Shown here one piece after another: positions 1 to 8,837 of a stretch of 64,000 bases of DNA (positions are counted from its first letter, which is position 1; each line of letters opens with the position of its first letter). Made by a program: the position numbers and the translations under genes. The notes under the pieces were generated by a model. The model made no database searches. It was not told where the DNA came from and worked only from the letters and a program-made list of their open reading frames with translations. Origin of the DNA: Pontibacter rufus (GTDB lineage: Bacteria; Bacteroidota; Bacteroidia; Cytophagales; Hymenobacteraceae); contig NZ_JADQDR010000014.1 in assembly GCF_015694705.1 (NCBI RefSeq), positions 83,121 through 147,120 on the forward strand, in the 5' to 3' direction.

Positions 1-280
1 GGTTGTTAATCGGCACTTCCTGCGTCTGGTAACCTATAAAGGAAAAAACAAGCGTACCACTGCCATCCGGCACATTGATAGTATAAGCCCCATCAGCACC
101 TGTGGGCGCTGCCGTATTGGTGCCCTTGAGCAGCACTGTTACGCCGGGAAGCCCCATGCCGCTTTCATCTGTAACTTTCCCCTGCACCGTGACGCCCTGG
201 GCGAGCGCCATCACAACAGAGGCAAAGAAAAGAGGAAATACAAGCAAGTATCTCAGCTCTTTAAGTAAAAAGTGTTGCAT
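1..280 (-). CDS. SusC/RagA-type TonB-linked outer-membrane receptor, N-terminal fragment
   Basis: The reading frame runs off the left edge of the window. It starts at the ATG complementary to 278-280. The 93 visible residues have a signal peptide (hydrophobic core LLVFPLFFASVVMALAQ) followed by a CarboxypepD_reg-like beta-sandwich: VQGKVTDESGMGLPGVTVLL, then a GADGAYTINVP stretch and LVFSFIGYQTQEV. In Bacteroidota this beginning is typical of SusC-family receptors that import glycans or peptides with a SusD lipoprotein partner. The plug, barrel and any SusD gene would lie outside the window, so the substrate cannot be guessed. Other proteins share this N-terminal domain, for example FecA-like receptors without SusD. 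The family call is good and the SusC subtype is likely. Confidence 0.8.
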   Translation of the reverse strand, partial: MQHFLLKELRYLLVFPLFFASVVMALAQGVTVQGKVTDESGMGLPGVTVLLKGTNTAAPTGADGAYTINVPDGSGTLVFSFIGYQTQEVPINN

Positions 281-973
281 ACATCATCATATTTAAAGGT
301 TATAGAATAGATTAAAAATGTACTGAACTGGTTAATTCCCTTGTATGAAGTGCCGCTCCTGATAAGAATGGCTCCTTTAACATTTTCCTGTATAAGATAA
401 GCTTCTATTCAGCAATTTACTGAACCCGCAAACCAGAACTGCTCCGGGTAGCCGAAGCAGTTAATCCTGGGGCCGCTGCCCAACCATCTCTTAAAACAAA
501 GTACATGATCCGACATTTTAGCGCCAACCGGTTCCGGACTTATTCCTGCCCAGGCATAGCATCTTTCAGAAATGGTTTGTACCAGGTTTTTATCAAATCC
601 TAAAAAGCAATTATATATTAAGTTCTTATGTGCTACCCCTAAAAATATGATTATAATGAAGATGCCCGTTCATTAAGCCAAGTTGCCGACTTAATCTTCT
701 TATACTTCCGATTAAATGTATGATTTACACAATAAAAAACCAAATCTTTTGAATTTAAGACCCTAAATATTTTTTCTCATAAGTTAGAGGCCGCTGCTTG
801 TGCAGCAGCAACTGTATAAAAGAAAACGGAGCGTACCAGGACCGCCGAAACAATCATGAAATTAAGTTGTTCCTGTGGCTGTAGTTTGAGGAGCTTATAC
901 TTACTGCTTTGAATTTAGCAGCCGCTTCGGGTAATTTTTACTTTCTTGTGGCTTTATCTGTAAAACCCCGCAC
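281..973. other. Intergenic region between divergent susC-like and yczE-like genes
   Basis: About 690 bases with no convincing reading frame on either strand. It is AT-rich and holds two copies of the TATACTT word (near 711 and 897). A short GC-rich dyad lies at about 791-812 (gctgcttgtgcagc). Promoters for the two divergent genes must be here, but I see no clean TTTG/TAnnTTTG pair. Confidence 0.5.
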
Positions 974-1600
974 ATGCGCACCAGAGTTATTCAATACATC
1001 TTCTTTTTCTCGGGCCTGCTATTATTTGGTTTAGGCAATGCTGTGGCTGTAAAGGTAAAATACCTGGGGTTGCACCCGTGGGAGGTGTTGAATGTAGCCT
1101 TATACCAGAAATTTGGCTTTACTGTCGGCACCTGGAGCACGCTAACGGGACTGATGCTGATTTCGGTGTCATGGTTCGTAAACCGGAAATACGTAAATGT
1201 CGGCACTTTCCTGAACGCGCTGCTTATTGGCCCCTTCATGGACTTTTTCCTGTGGCTGGGTATTTTACCTGAGGCAGCCCATACCAGCCGCGATTACCTC
1301 CTGCTGGCCTGTGCCATCGTGCTGGTAGGTATAGCAGGCGGTTTATACGTGGCAGGCGGTATCGGCGCCGGGCCGCGCGATGGCTTTATGCTGTCCGTAT
1401 CAGACCGTGTCAGGATTTCCATAAGCAAAGCCCGCATACTGGTAGAGTTTATAGTGATAGGAATAGGCCTGACACTTGGTGGGCCGGTGTTTATTGCCAC
1501 TTTCTTCTACTCGCTCATTCAAAGCCCCATTTTTCAGGTGATGCTGAAGTTTTTCGGCAGGCTGCGCATAGCGCTAACCGAACAGCAGGCAGATGCCTGA
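974..1600 (+). CDS. YczE/YitT-like integral membrane protein
   Basis: A 208-residue polytopic membrane protein with about five hydrophobic segments. It resembles the YczE branch of the YitT/YczE/YyaS group: an early GNAVAVKVKYLGLHPWEVL loop, and a glycine-rich GGIGAGPRDGFMLSVSDR loop between membrane helices, which is the most characteristic part of the family. B. subtilis YczE lies beside the surfactin operon and affects surfactin production, but no transport or enzymatic reaction is established for the family. The gene stands alone between a divergent receptor and a convergent NHL protein. The ATG at 974 is the first in the frame and gives a full-length N-terminal helix. Confidence 0.75.
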   Translation: MRTRVIQYIFFFSGLLLFGLGNAVAVKVKYLGLHPWEVLNVALYQKFGFTVGTWSTLTGLMLISVSWFVNRKYVNVGTFLNALLIGPFMDFFLWLGILPEAAHTSRDYLLLACAIVLVGIAGGLYVAGGIGAGPRDGFMLSVSDRVRISISKARILVEFIVIGIGLTLGGPVFIATFFYSLIQSPIFQVMLKFFGRLRIALTEQQADA

Positions 1601-1799
1601 TCTTGCAAAAAGCATACGCACCAATATTGCAGCCAGGCAGGGAACGTACACCGCAACGCTTTGCTCTGAGATCGTTATTCCGCCACTTACTGCAAAACCT
1701 TAATCAGAGGAGAATCTCTTTGTCTGTTAATAGTATGAAGCCATACCTTTCCTGCCAGTAAGCTTCCTGCATAAGGGCAAAGCATCAATTCTGTACAGG

Positions 1800-3236
1800 T
1801 TAACTTTGCCGCTCTGCTTCAGCAAAACTTACCTGCACTTCCTCTTTCTCTCCGGTGCTGATGTCAACCTTAAACAGTTGATGGCTGTTGGTGCTCGTTA
1901 CCCACAATTGTCCGCCCAAAAATATGATGTCGTTTGGCTCGCTCAGGCCATCGGTTAAAGTACGCACCCGCTTATGGCTTAGGTCAAGTATTTTGATTTT
2001 GCCGTTGTAGGTATCAGCAATGAACACATCACTGTCAATATTCTCCACGCCCATACAGTGCTGCAGCAGCGCTTCATCTACCGGGCCATCTGCATCGCCA
2101 AAATCAAACAACCCGCTGCCAATTAATGTAAGCACCATGCCTGTGTTGGTATTTACACTACGGATAGCGCTTGCCTCGGCATCGGCTACATAAAGTATGT
2201 GGCCATTGCGGGCCAGACCGCTGGGCTGGTTAAAAGCAGCCTGGCGCAGTGGCCCATCGGTGAGCGCCTCGCGCCCGCTGCCGGCAAAGCGGTACACCTG
2301 CTCTGTAGCTAAATCCATGCGCAGTATCTGGTGGTTGCCTGCATTAGCAACATACATGCTTCCGTCAAGTATAAGCAGGTCCCAGGGGCTGTTGGGGTTT
2401 ACGGGCTCATCCATTTTATCATCCATAAAATAATAGCCCAATTCGCCGGTACCGGCCGCCGTGCTTACCTGCTGCTGCGCCAAATCTACCTTCCGGATAG
2501 TGTTGTTTTTGGCATCGGCCACATAAAGGATAGTATCGTGCAGCGCCATACCGTGTGGTTCGTAAAAGCTGGCCTCCGTGTAGCTGCCATTTTCAAAGCC
2601 CTCTCGGCCACTGCCGATAGTTTCCAGCACCTGCCCCTGCTGGTCCAGTTTCAGGATGCGGTTATGGCCACTGTCGGCAAGGTAAATGTTGCCTTCGCTG
2701 TCGCTGATGAGTTTGGAGGGATAGTATAGCGCCGTGCCTGGGCGATGCTCCACGTGGAAACGGAAAGGCTCATAGTTGAGCTCATCCTTAAACTCCTGCT
2801 TCAGTTGCTCGATGTAAGGTTGTACGGTCTGGTATACGCCTTCACCGGCATGCTGCCCGATTACTTTCCCGTTGGGGTTGATGAGCACCAGCGTTGGCCA
2901 GGCCCTTACGCCATATTGGTTCCAGATTTTAAAATCCGCATCGTTTACTACCGGGTGCTCCACGCCAAACTTGCGGATAGCCTGCGCAATGGTTTCATTT
3001 TGCTTCTCGGCGTCGAACTTGCCTGAATGCACCCCGATTACGACCAGCACATCGGCATATTCCTCTTCCAGCCGCCTGAGGTCGGGCACAATATGCTGGC
3101 AGTTGATGCAGCCGAAAGTCCAGAAATCCAGCAGCACAATTTTGCCCCTGAGATCTTTGATAGACCAGGCCCGACTGGTATTAAGCCAGCCATACTTAGT
3201 ATCTATTTCTGGTGCATTTACACGTCCGGTCAGCAT
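1800..3236 (-). CDS. NHLRC2-like protein: thioredoxin-like domain plus NHL-repeat propeller
   Basis: 478 residues. Residues about 1-150 form a thioredoxin/TlpA-like domain with the motif C43-I-N-C46 (FWTFGCINCQHIVPDL) and the cis-proline region VRAWPTLVLINP. Residues about 165-470 form NHL beta-propeller repeats; YLADSGHNRILKLD, YVADAKNNTIRKVD and FIADTYNGKIKILD are typical blade edges. This is the architecture of animal NHLRC2 and its bacterial homologues, whose CINC site is a family mark. No signal peptide is visible, so it is probably cytoplasmic. Substrate and partner are unknown. The gene is monocistronic, with about 310 bases to rimO upstream. The family assignment is firm; the function as a thiol oxidoreductase or scaffold is an inference. 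Confidence 0.88.
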   Translation of the reverse strand: MLTGRVNAPEIDTKYGWLNTSRAWSIKDLRGKIVLLDFWTFGCINCQHIVPDLRRLEEEYADVLVVIGVHSGKFDAEKQNETIAQAIRKFGVEHPVVNDADFKIWNQYGVRAWPTLVLINPNGKVIGQHAGEGVYQTVQPYIEQLKQEFKDELNYEPFRFHVEHRPGTALYYPSKLISDSEGNIYLADSGHNRILKLDQQGQVLETIGSGREGFENGSYTEASFYEPHGMALHDTILYVADAKNNTIRKVDLAQQQVSTAAGTGELGYYFMDDKMDEPVNPNSPWDLLILDGSMYVANAGNHQILRMDLATEQVYRFAGSGREALTDGPLRQAAFNQPSGLARNGHILYVADAEASAIRSVNTNTGMVLTLIGSGLFDFGDADGPVDEALLQHCMGVENIDSDVFIADTYNGKIKILDLSHKRVRTLTDGLSEPNDIIFLGGQLWVTSTNSHQLFKVDISTGEKEEVQVSFAEAERQS

Positions 3237-3480
3237 AGAGGGAGAGGCTTTTAAGTCAGTTGGTTGTTCTATCTGTTACAGGTTTGAGGCTGTAAATGTT
3301 ATTTGTTTTCCGTTATACTATGTTATGACGTCTCTGGTCCTGCTTCTGACCTCGCAGCGTGCGCAGTTCCTACGAGTGTCTGATTTGCGCTGTAGCAGGC
3401 AAGACGCCCGTTAGCCCCAAACTCTCATTTTGGCTAATCTAAGGAGGAAAACTAAAGCACTTCTGCGGCTATACTTTCAT

Positions 3481-3516
3481 AAAACAAAAAGCCCTGCAAG
3501 TATCACTTACAGGGCT
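3481..3516 (-). terminator. Rho-independent terminator of rimO
   Basis: A hairpin GCCCTG...CAGGGC (3491-3496 with 3510-3515, extended inward with one mismatch). On the minus strand it is followed by a T-rich run (complement of aaaacaaaaa, 3481-3490). It lies about 30 bases beyond the rimO stop codon. The loop contains a TATC-ACTT sequence. Confidence 0.8.
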
Positions 3517-3547
3517 CCTTAACTTTTAACTCTTAGTTTTTAACTAA

Positions 3548-4861
3548 TTACACCTCCACTTCGCCATACAAATCAAAGTCCGAGGAATCGGTGATTTTTA
3601 TGTTGGCAAAATCGCCGAGGCGCACGTAATTGCTGTTGGCTGGCACCAGCACTTCGTTGTCTACTTCGGGCGAGTCGTATTGGGTACGGCCTACAAAATA
3701 GCCGCTTTCTTTGCGATCGAAAAGCACTTTGTAGATCTTGCCGATCTTCGCTTCGTTCAGTTCCACCGAAATGCCCTGCTGTAACTCCATAATAGCATCG
3801 GCCCGCTCCTGCTTCACCTCTTCCGGCACATCATTCTCGAGCGAGAAGGAATGCGTATCGTCTTCGTGCGAGTAGGTAAAAATGCCCAAGCGGTCGAAAC
3901 GTGTTTCTGCTACCCAGTCGTAAAGCTCCTGGAAATCTTTATCTGTTTCGCCGGGATGACCAGCAATGAGTGTGGTTCTGAGAGCAATATCAGGCACGCG
4001 ATGGCGGATAGAATCAACTAACTCTAGCGTGCGGCGCTTGCTGATGCCGCGGCGCATGGTCTTGAGCATGTTGTCGGAGATGTGCTGCAGCGGCATGTCC
4101 AGGTACTTGCAGATATTCTCGCGTTCGTTCATTACATCAAATACCTCCATAGGGAACTGCGACGGATACGCATACTGCATCCGTATCCACTCAATACCTT
4201 CCACATCCGACAGGTTACGGAGCAAATCAGCCAGTTTGCGCTCGCCGTAATGCTGCAGGCCGTAGTAGGTCAGATCCTGTGCAATCAGCACCAGTTCTTT
4301 GGTGCCCATACCTGCCAGCCGCTTTGCTTCCTTCACCAAGTCCTCTATCGGACGGTCTACATGCTTGCCGCGCATCAAAGGGATAGCGCAGAACGAGCAG
4401 GGACGGTTGCAGCCTTCGGCTATCTTAAAGTAGGCGAAATGCGAGGGCGTGGTCAGCAGGCGTTCGCCAATCAGTTCGTGCTTGTAATCGGCCTCCAGCG
4501 TTTTCAGCAGGCGCGGCAGTTCCAGCGTACCGAAGTAGGCATCTACCTGCGGGATTTCGGCTTCCAGCGAATCTTTGTAGCGCTGCGACAGGCAGCCGGT
4601 CACGTATAGTTTATCAATCTGGCCGGCTTCTTTGGCATCGGCATAGCGCAGAATGGTGTCGATGGATTCCTGCTTGGCATTGTCTATAAAACCGCAGGTG
4701 TTTACGATAATGATGTTGGAATCGTCGTTTTCAGACTCATGCGCCACCTCAAATTCATTGGCACGCAACTGCCCCATCAGCACTTCCGAATCAACCAGGT
4801 TTTTGGAGCAACCCAGCGTTACGACGTTTACTTTATCTTTCTTAAGTGTTCTTACTTTCAC
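3548..4861 (-). CDS. rimO: Ribosomal protein uS12 methylthiotransferase RimO
   Basis: 437 residues, the normal family length. RimO is a radical-SAM enzyme that adds a methylthio group to an aspartate of ribosomal protein uS12. The N-terminal UPF0004 domain carries the three auxiliary-cluster cysteines C18 (VTLGCSKNLVDSEV), C56 (NTCGFIDNAKQES) and C90 (VTGCLSQRY). The radical-SAM motif is C151-x3-C155-x2-C158 (EGCNRPCSFCAIP). A TRAM domain ends the protein. The LVDSE and GFIDNAKQES signatures separate RimO from its tRNA-modifying relative MiaB. It reads toward a terminator at 3481-3516. A TACCTTTG box 82 bases upstream suggests its own promoter. Confidence 0.97.
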   Translation of the reverse strand: MKVRTLKKDKVNVVTLGCSKNLVDSEVLMGQLRANEFEVAHESENDDSNIIIVNTCGFIDNAKQESIDTILRYADAKEAGQIDKLYVTGCLSQRYKDSLEAEIPQVDAYFGTLELPRLLKTLEADYKHELIGERLLTTPSHFAYFKIAEGCNRPCSFCAIPLMRGKHVDRPIEDLVKEAKRLAGMGTKELVLIAQDLTYYGLQHYGERKLADLLRNLSDVEGIEWIRMQYAYPSQFPMEVFDVMNERENICKYLDMPLQHISDNMLKTMRRGISKRRTLELVDSIRHRVPDIALRTTLIAGHPGETDKDFQELYDWVAETRFDRLGIFTYSHEDDTHSFSLENDVPEEVKQERADAIMELQQGISVELNEAKIGKIYKVLFDRKESGYFVGRTQYDSPEVDNEVLVPANSNYVRLGDFANIKITDSSDFDLYGEVEV

Positions 4862-4942
4862 TTACAGGTATAATTAAGAGGATATGCTATAATAGTTTAG
4901 AACCCGCACGGGCTCCGATTGGTTCGTTTCGTGAATCAGGGG

Positions 4943-4950
4943 CAAAGGTA
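4943..4950 (-). promoter_or_regulatory. Candidate -7 promoter element upstream of rimO
   Basis: TACCTTTG on the minus strand, matching the Bacteroidota -7 consensus TAnnTTTG, 82 bases before the rimO ATG. No good TTTG lies 19-22 bases further upstream, so this is a single-box assignment. Confidence 0.4.
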
Positions 4951-5100
4951 CGATATGTTTGGAGAATAAAATGCCTGCAATCAGGTTGGGAACGACAGGC
5001 TCCATTTTATAGGGAGAAACTGAACGCACTGGCGCAAATGTAGCACCGCGCTGCCAGTCCCTGCAACTTACCTTATGTATAGCCTTAAACCACTACCTTA

Positions 5101-5517
5101 TCAGGAGTTGGCCAATGAATACTGCGATAACCATTCCAGGCCGGCAGCCCGGCTTTTTACCAGTTTAACCGCAATAGGCAAATGATAGCCAGTAATGAGC
5201 AGCTTAATTAACAGGTACAGATTATTGTCCCAGAGATAATCCGGCGACTCCAGAATGACTATATTTTTCAAGGGCGTGTCAGGAATATGCTGGATAAAGT
5301 AACTGATAACTTCTTCGGTCAGTACACCCCCCGCCGGAATGCCCGAATCTATGATCAGGTTGGTGACCTGGCTCTCCCGGATGGCGGCGAATAAAGAAAT
5401 AATGGTTTGAAAAAACTGGGGAGATTCCACACTTAAATCATCCGACCATTTTACGCTTAATATATTGGGCGCGGCCTCGTACGCCAACTCCATTAAGCCA
5501 TGCTCATTTACATTCAT
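5101..5517 (-). CDS. Uncharacterised STAS/SpoIIAA-like small protein
   Basis: 138 residues with alternating hydrophobic strands and helices. NILSVKWSDDL, TNLIIDSGIPAGG and LKNIVILESPDYLWDNNLY look like the strand-loop-helix pattern of STAS or SpoIIAA-like regulatory domains. Proteins of this size and pattern recur in Hymenobacteraceae without known roles. There is no signal peptide or membrane segment. It is isolated: about 240 bases from rimO and 265 from the next gene. I do not recognise a specific family, and the fold suggestion is only an impression from the sequence. Confidence 0.55.
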   Translation of the reverse strand: MNVNEHGLMELAYEAAPNILSVKWSDDLSVESPQFFQTIISLFAAIRESQVTNLIIDSGIPAGGVLTEEVISYFIQHIPDTPLKNIVILESPDYLWDNNLYLLIKLLITGYHLPIAVKLVKSRAAGLEWLSQYSLANS

Positions 5518-5781
5518 TACAAAGAGTGATTAAAAAGTAAACATGGTTCCTTTAACCGTTTTTAACTATTGCCGATAATGTTACTAACCATCATTCCCTG
5601 GGTTTTTCCTTCACAAGCCGGCCGTATACTTCTCATACAACTCAAGCAGGATCTGTATGCGTCTGGCTTCTGCCACATAGGCTTGGCAGGACGACGGCAA
5701 GCCTTTGTGGCAGTTTATGTGCGGCTGGTTTTGTCACTCCCTAAGGGGGAGCATAACATCTGTTTCTATGAGAAAAACAGA

Positions 5782-6354
5782 TTAATAACTTGCCTTGTAA
5801 TTGATCACAAACTCCACATTAGTGACCTGCCCCTTTTGCACTTCTACCGGAAAAATGTTCATCTCTCCATCAAACAGATTGGCGTACAATCCGTTTTCTT
5901 CTTTGGTAAAGAGGCTATACTTACCGGGCGGCAGGCTGACGGCAAAGTTACCTTCAGCATCTGTAGTAACCTGTGTAACTAACTTGGTTTGAATGTTGGT
6001 GTGAAAAACACCGTCTGTAGTGGTCGCCTGGCTGCTGTTGGTAAGCTCATAGACATAAACAGTGCGCTGTATGCCGCGCTTGCCACTACTTTGCGGCGCG
6101 TCCGGCGAGGGCATCTGGTTGCCTGACACCCACAGCACCTGGCCGGTTATACCTTGTTCGATGGGAGCCTGCTGTTCCTGCTGCGCCTTTTGGCTTGTTG
6201 CGCCGCCTATACTTATACTTGTGGATGGATTTTGGGGCGGGTTTATCGCTTGCTCCGTTTCCTGAGTTTGTTCCTCCTGCCCTGAGGTGGCTGGTTTTGA
6301 GTTGCTGCAATTGGAGAGCAGCAGCGCGAAGGGCAGCAACAAAAGCTTATCCAT
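5782..6354 (-). CDS. Lipoprotein with a carboxypeptidase-regulatory-like domain
   Basis: 190 residues. A short signal sequence ends in a lipobox with Cys16 (LLLSNCSNS), so the protein should be lipidated. Residues about 20-75 are a low-complexity, Q/E/S-rich linker. Residues about 70-190 look like a carboxypeptidase-regulatory/SdrD-B-like beta-sandwich (GQVLWVSGNQMP at the start, TTDAEGNFAVSLPPGKYSLF in the middle, and a final QVTNVEFVINYKASY strand). It is likely a surface or periplasmic accessory protein with no catalytic residues. The stop codon of ftsY lies just upstream (gap 12 bases), so it is probably the last gene of the ftsY operon. That would link its expression to the secretion-targeting genes, though no functional link is evident. 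Confidence 0.7.
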   Translation of the reverse strand: MDKLLLLPFALLLSNCSNSKPATSGQEEQTQETEQAINPPQNPSTSISIGGATSQKAQQEQQAPIEQGITGQVLWVSGNQMPSPDAPQSSGKRGIQRTVYVYELTNSSQATTTDGVFHTNIQTKLVTQVTTDAEGNFAVSLPPGKYSLFTKEENGLYANLFDGEMNIFPVEVQKGQVTNVEFVINYKASY

Positions 6355-6366
6355 ACTTATACCTGG

Positions 6367-7323
6367 TTAGCGTGAAAAGAAGGAATCTACAAATTCGTGC
6401 TTGTCGAACAGTTGCAGGTCCTCAATTTTCTCGCCAACTCCGATATATTTTACCGGAATTTTAAATTCATCCGAAATGCCAATCACCACGCCGCCTTTGG
6501 CTGTGCCGTCCAGCTTGGTAATAGCCAGCGCAGTTACGTCGGTGGCTTTGGTGAATTCGCGGGCTTGTAACAGGGCGTTCTGGCCGGTGCTGCCATCCAG
6601 CACCAGCAACACTTCGTGCGGCGTGTCTGGTGTTATCTTCTGCATCACGCGCTTTATTTTGGTCAGCTCGTTCATCAGCCCCACCTTGTTGTGCAGGCGG
6701 CCGGCCGTATCGATAATCACCACATCGGCATTCATTTCCACGCCTTTTTTCACAGCATCGTAGGCCACAGATGCCGGGTCGGTATTCATGCCGTGCGAGA
6801 TAACGGGCACGCCCACGCGCTCGCCCCAGATAATAAGCTGGTCTACAGCGGCAGCCCGGAAAGTATCGGCAGCGCCCAGCACTACCTGTTTGCCGGCCTT
6901 GTGAAACTGCGCAGCCAGTTTGCCAATGGTAGTAGTCTTGCCCACGCCGTTCACGCCAACCACCATAATCACGTAAGGCTTGATACCTTCAGGCAGTTCA
7001 AAGTCAGCACCATCGCCGGAGTTATTTTCTTCAAGCAGCGCTGCAATTTCTTCGCGCAGAATATTGTCCAACTCGTCGGTACCCACATACTTGTCGCGGG
7101 CCACGCGCTTTTCGATGCGGTCAATAATTTTCACCGTCGTTCCTACGCCCACGTCGGCCTGCACCAGAATTTCCTCCAGTTCGTCGAGCACGTCTACGTC
7201 TACCGTAGCTTTGCCCACGACGGCTTTGCTCAACTGGCCAAAAAAGCTGGACTTGGTTTTTTCAAGGCCTTTGTCCAGCGATTCCTTTTTCTTCTCTTTG
7301 CTGAAAAAGTCAAAAATTCCCAT
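6367..7323 (-). CDS. ftsY: Signal recognition particle receptor FtsY
   Basis: 318 residues from the ATG complementary to 7321-7323 ([13 protein letters not shown]). FtsY is the SRP receptor GTPase that docks ribosome-SRP complexes at the inner membrane. The NG domain is complete: P-loop [36 protein letters not shown], the [10 protein letters not shown] specificity loop and a [10 protein letters not shown] closing motif. The acidic A domain seen in E. coli is reduced to a short basic/amphipathic N-terminus, as is usual in Bacteroidota. A start 81 bases further upstream is possible, but it would translate straight through the terminator hairpin at 7375-7401, so I reject it. The order rpmB-rpmG-DUF4295-ftsY is conserved in the phylum. 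Confidence 0.96.
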   Translation of the reverse strand: MGIFDFFSKEKKKESLDKGLEKTKSSFFGQLSKAVVGKATVDVDVLDELEEILVQADVGVGTTVKIIDRIEKRVARDKYVGTDELDNILREEIAALLEENNSGDGADFELPEGIKPYVIMVVGVNGVGKTTTIGKLAAQFHKAGKQVVLGAADTFRAAAVDQLIIWGERVGVPVISHGMNTDPASVAYDAVKKGVEMNADVVIIDTAGRLHNKVGLMNELTKIKRVMQKITPDTPHEVLLVLDGSTGQNALLQAREFTKATDVTALAITKLDGTAKGGVVIGISDEFKIPVKYIGVGEKIEDLQLFDKHEFVDSFFSR

Positions 7324-7374
7324 GCCGGTGTTTGTGTAGGATGAAAGCTGTTGCGGTTGAAACAGTAATATACT

Positions 7375-7401
7375 AAAAAAGTCCCACCAGTGGGACTTTT
7401 T
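7375..7401. terminator. Symmetrical hairpin between DUF4295 and ftsY
   Basis: aaaaaagtccca-ccag-tgggactttttt: a strong GC stem flanked by A and T runs, so it can terminate in either direction. On the minus strand it separates the ribosomal-protein genes from ftsY and could attenuate ftsY expression. Confidence 0.75.
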
Positions 7402-7437
7402 CATATAATCTATCTATAAGCCGCAGCGCAGGCTTAT

Positions 7438-7590
7438 TTATTTCTTAAAGGCATCCTGTACTTTACCAACAGGTACCATTTCTTCTTTAAAGCTATAAGC
7501 ACCTGTTTTTGGTGACTTCACAGCTTTAATCACTTTTGCCCATTCTCTGCCTGCGGCGGATTGTAGGGTTGCAACCGACTTCTTTGCCAT
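7438..7590 (-). CDS. DUF4295 small ribosome-associated protein
   Basis: A 50-residue basic protein (MAKKSVATLQSAAGREWAKV at the N-terminus, KSPKTGAYSFKEEMVP in the centre). This is the DUF4295 family, found only in Bacteroidota and almost always encoded directly after rpmG. I recall that it was identified as a large-subunit ribosomal protein (named bL38) in a Flavobacterium johnsoniae ribosome structure; this is from memory. Two bases separate it from the rpmG stop, so it is co-translated with bL33. The conserved SPKTGAY motif makes the family call secure. The start codon is fixed by the MAKK beginning shared with bL33. Confidence 0.9.
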   Translation of the reverse strand: MAKKSVATLQSAAGREWAKVIKAVKSPKTGAYSFKEEMVPVGKVQDAFKK

Positions 7591-7592
7591 GA

Positions 7593-7781
7593 TTATTTAA
7601 TTTCTTTATGTACAGTTACTTTTTTCAAATTCGGGTTATACTTCTTGAGCTCCAGGCGCTCTGTCGTATTCTTTCTGTTTTTGGTAGTGATGTACCTTGA
7701 AGTTCCAGGCACATCCGTAGTTTTCTGCTCTGTACACTCCATGATAACCTGGATTCTGTTACCTTTTGCTTTTTTAGCCAT
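7593..7781 (-). CDS. rpmG: Large ribosomal subunit protein bL33
   Basis: 62 residues ([20 protein letters not shown], then [20 protein letters not shown]). bL33 lies near the E site of the large subunit. Only one cysteine is present, so this is the zinc-free (C-minus) type rather than the two-CxxC form. It is followed after two bases by the DUF4295 gene and preceded by rpmB with a 276-base gap holding a terminator-like hairpin, so the rpmG block may have its own promoter. Confidence 0.97.
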   Translation of the reverse strand: MAKKAKGNRIQVIMECTEQKTTDVPGTSRYITTKNRKNTTERLELKKYNPNLKKVTVHKEIK

Positions 7782-7915
7782 CTCGCCAGTAATTTTTATT
7801 TAAGACTGCAAATATAGTAGCTCAAAATGCTACTTACAAATAAAGTTTATACTTTGTTGCAAAACCGATGCAAAATACTTTACATCCTTATATCCTCACA
7901 ATAAACCTGTTGCAC

Positions 7916-7964
7916 AGCAAAAAACAGCAACGGAGCAAGCCCAAAGCTGGCCTTACTCCGTTGC
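7916..7964 (-). terminator. Terminator after rpmB
   Basis: GCAACGGAG (7927-7935) pairs with CTCCGTTGC (7956-7964), with further inner pairing. On the minus strand the stem is followed by TGTTTTTTG. It lies about 95 bases beyond the rpmB stop. Confidence 0.75.
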
Positions 7965-8057
7965 CCGGATATTACGAATGCACTAAAGGTTTTTCCTGCT
8001 TTGCGTAAGCCGCTGCGGTTGGTTCCGCAGGTGCAGCACGCCTTGCCGGAAGGTGCT

Positions 8058-8297
8058 TTAGAACATGATATAGCCTTGCGCTACTGCTTTTTTCAACACA
8101 GCAGAAATGCCGTTTTTGTTGATAGTGCGCAGTGCTGAAGTAGACACTTTAAGCGTTACCCACGCATCCTCTTCCGGGATATAAAAACGCTTCTTCTGCA
8201 GGTTAGGATAGAACTTACGCTTTGTTCTGTTATTTGCGTGCGATACGTTATTTCCTACTTGTACTCTTTTTCCGGTTAAGTCACAAACTCGTGCCAT
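8058..8297 (-). CDS. rpmB: Large ribosomal subunit protein bL28
   Basis: 79 residues: [20 protein letters not shown] at the start, the basic [19 protein letters not shown] stretch, and the [12 protein letters not shown] signature near the end. Length and motifs match bL28, a large-subunit structural protein. It is the first gene of the conserved rpmB-rpmG-DUF4295-ftsY order. A terminator downstream suggests that at least part of its transcription ends before rpmG. Confidence 0.97.
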   Translation of the reverse strand: MARVCDLTGKRVQVGNNVSHANNRTKRKFYPNLQKKRFYIPEEDAWVTLKVSTSALRTINKNGISAVLKKAVAQGYIMF

Positions 8298-8410
8298 CGT
8301 ATATTTTATCTAAATTATTTCAACAGGGGTGCAAATATCTGCAAAAAGAAGCGTAATGTCAAAAGCAGGGCAAATATTTTTACCATAAATAGTATAACCT
8401 GCCAGCAAAT

Positions 8411-8587
8411 TTATACTTCCTTCTTACCGCTGTGCTGCTGCGGCGGCTTTTTCCGGAAACCATATGGGCAATGCTTACAGCCATTCTGGCAGCAATAGCC
8501 GCGTTTGAGGTGATATCTGGCTGTGAAAACCATCAGCCCCTGCTCATTCAGGTAATAATCTTCTCCTTCTATTAACTGGCTGCTCAA
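8411..8587 (-). CDS. DUF5522-family tiny cysteine-rich protein (TTG start)
   Basis: 58 residues from a TTG start complementary to 8585-8587. The only other upstream codons before an in-frame stop are not starts, and the sole internal ATG would remove half of the motif. The centre reads EGEDYYLNEQGLMVFTARYH, then LKRGYCCQNGCKHCPYGFRK, the cysteine signature (CC-x2-GC-x2-CP) of DUF5522 proteins. These are short Bacteroidota proteins of unknown function, and the four cysteines suggest metal or cluster binding. The tail is basic (KKPPQQHSGKKEV). It lies alone between rpmB and the divergent rocD. The family call rests on my recognition of the motif. Confidence 0.8.
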   Translation of the reverse strand: MSSQLIEGEDYYLNEQGLMVFTARYHLKRGYCCQNGCKHCPYGFRKKPPQQHSGKKEV

Positions 8588-8837
8588 AGTTATACTTTTA
8601 TCTATCCTTTATACTTTTATCCATACTAAATCAACCATAAATATACGGCATTCATTCCAAACCTGTGCTGCCATACCTAAAGCACAGGTCATAGCAGACA
8701 AGTTGATGTCCAGGTTTTAAACAGGCACTATTTTCATTATTTTTACAACAATAAAAGTTTTTACTTGTAAAAATAGAAGCTGATGCGCCTGCTTTATAGG
8801 CGTCTGTCCGGCTTTACACGAATCTTAATCCTGAACT

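Noticed and set aside
7324..7404. A longer ftsY start
   Set aside because: It would be translated from within the terminator hairpin; [12 protein letters not shown] is the usual N-terminus.
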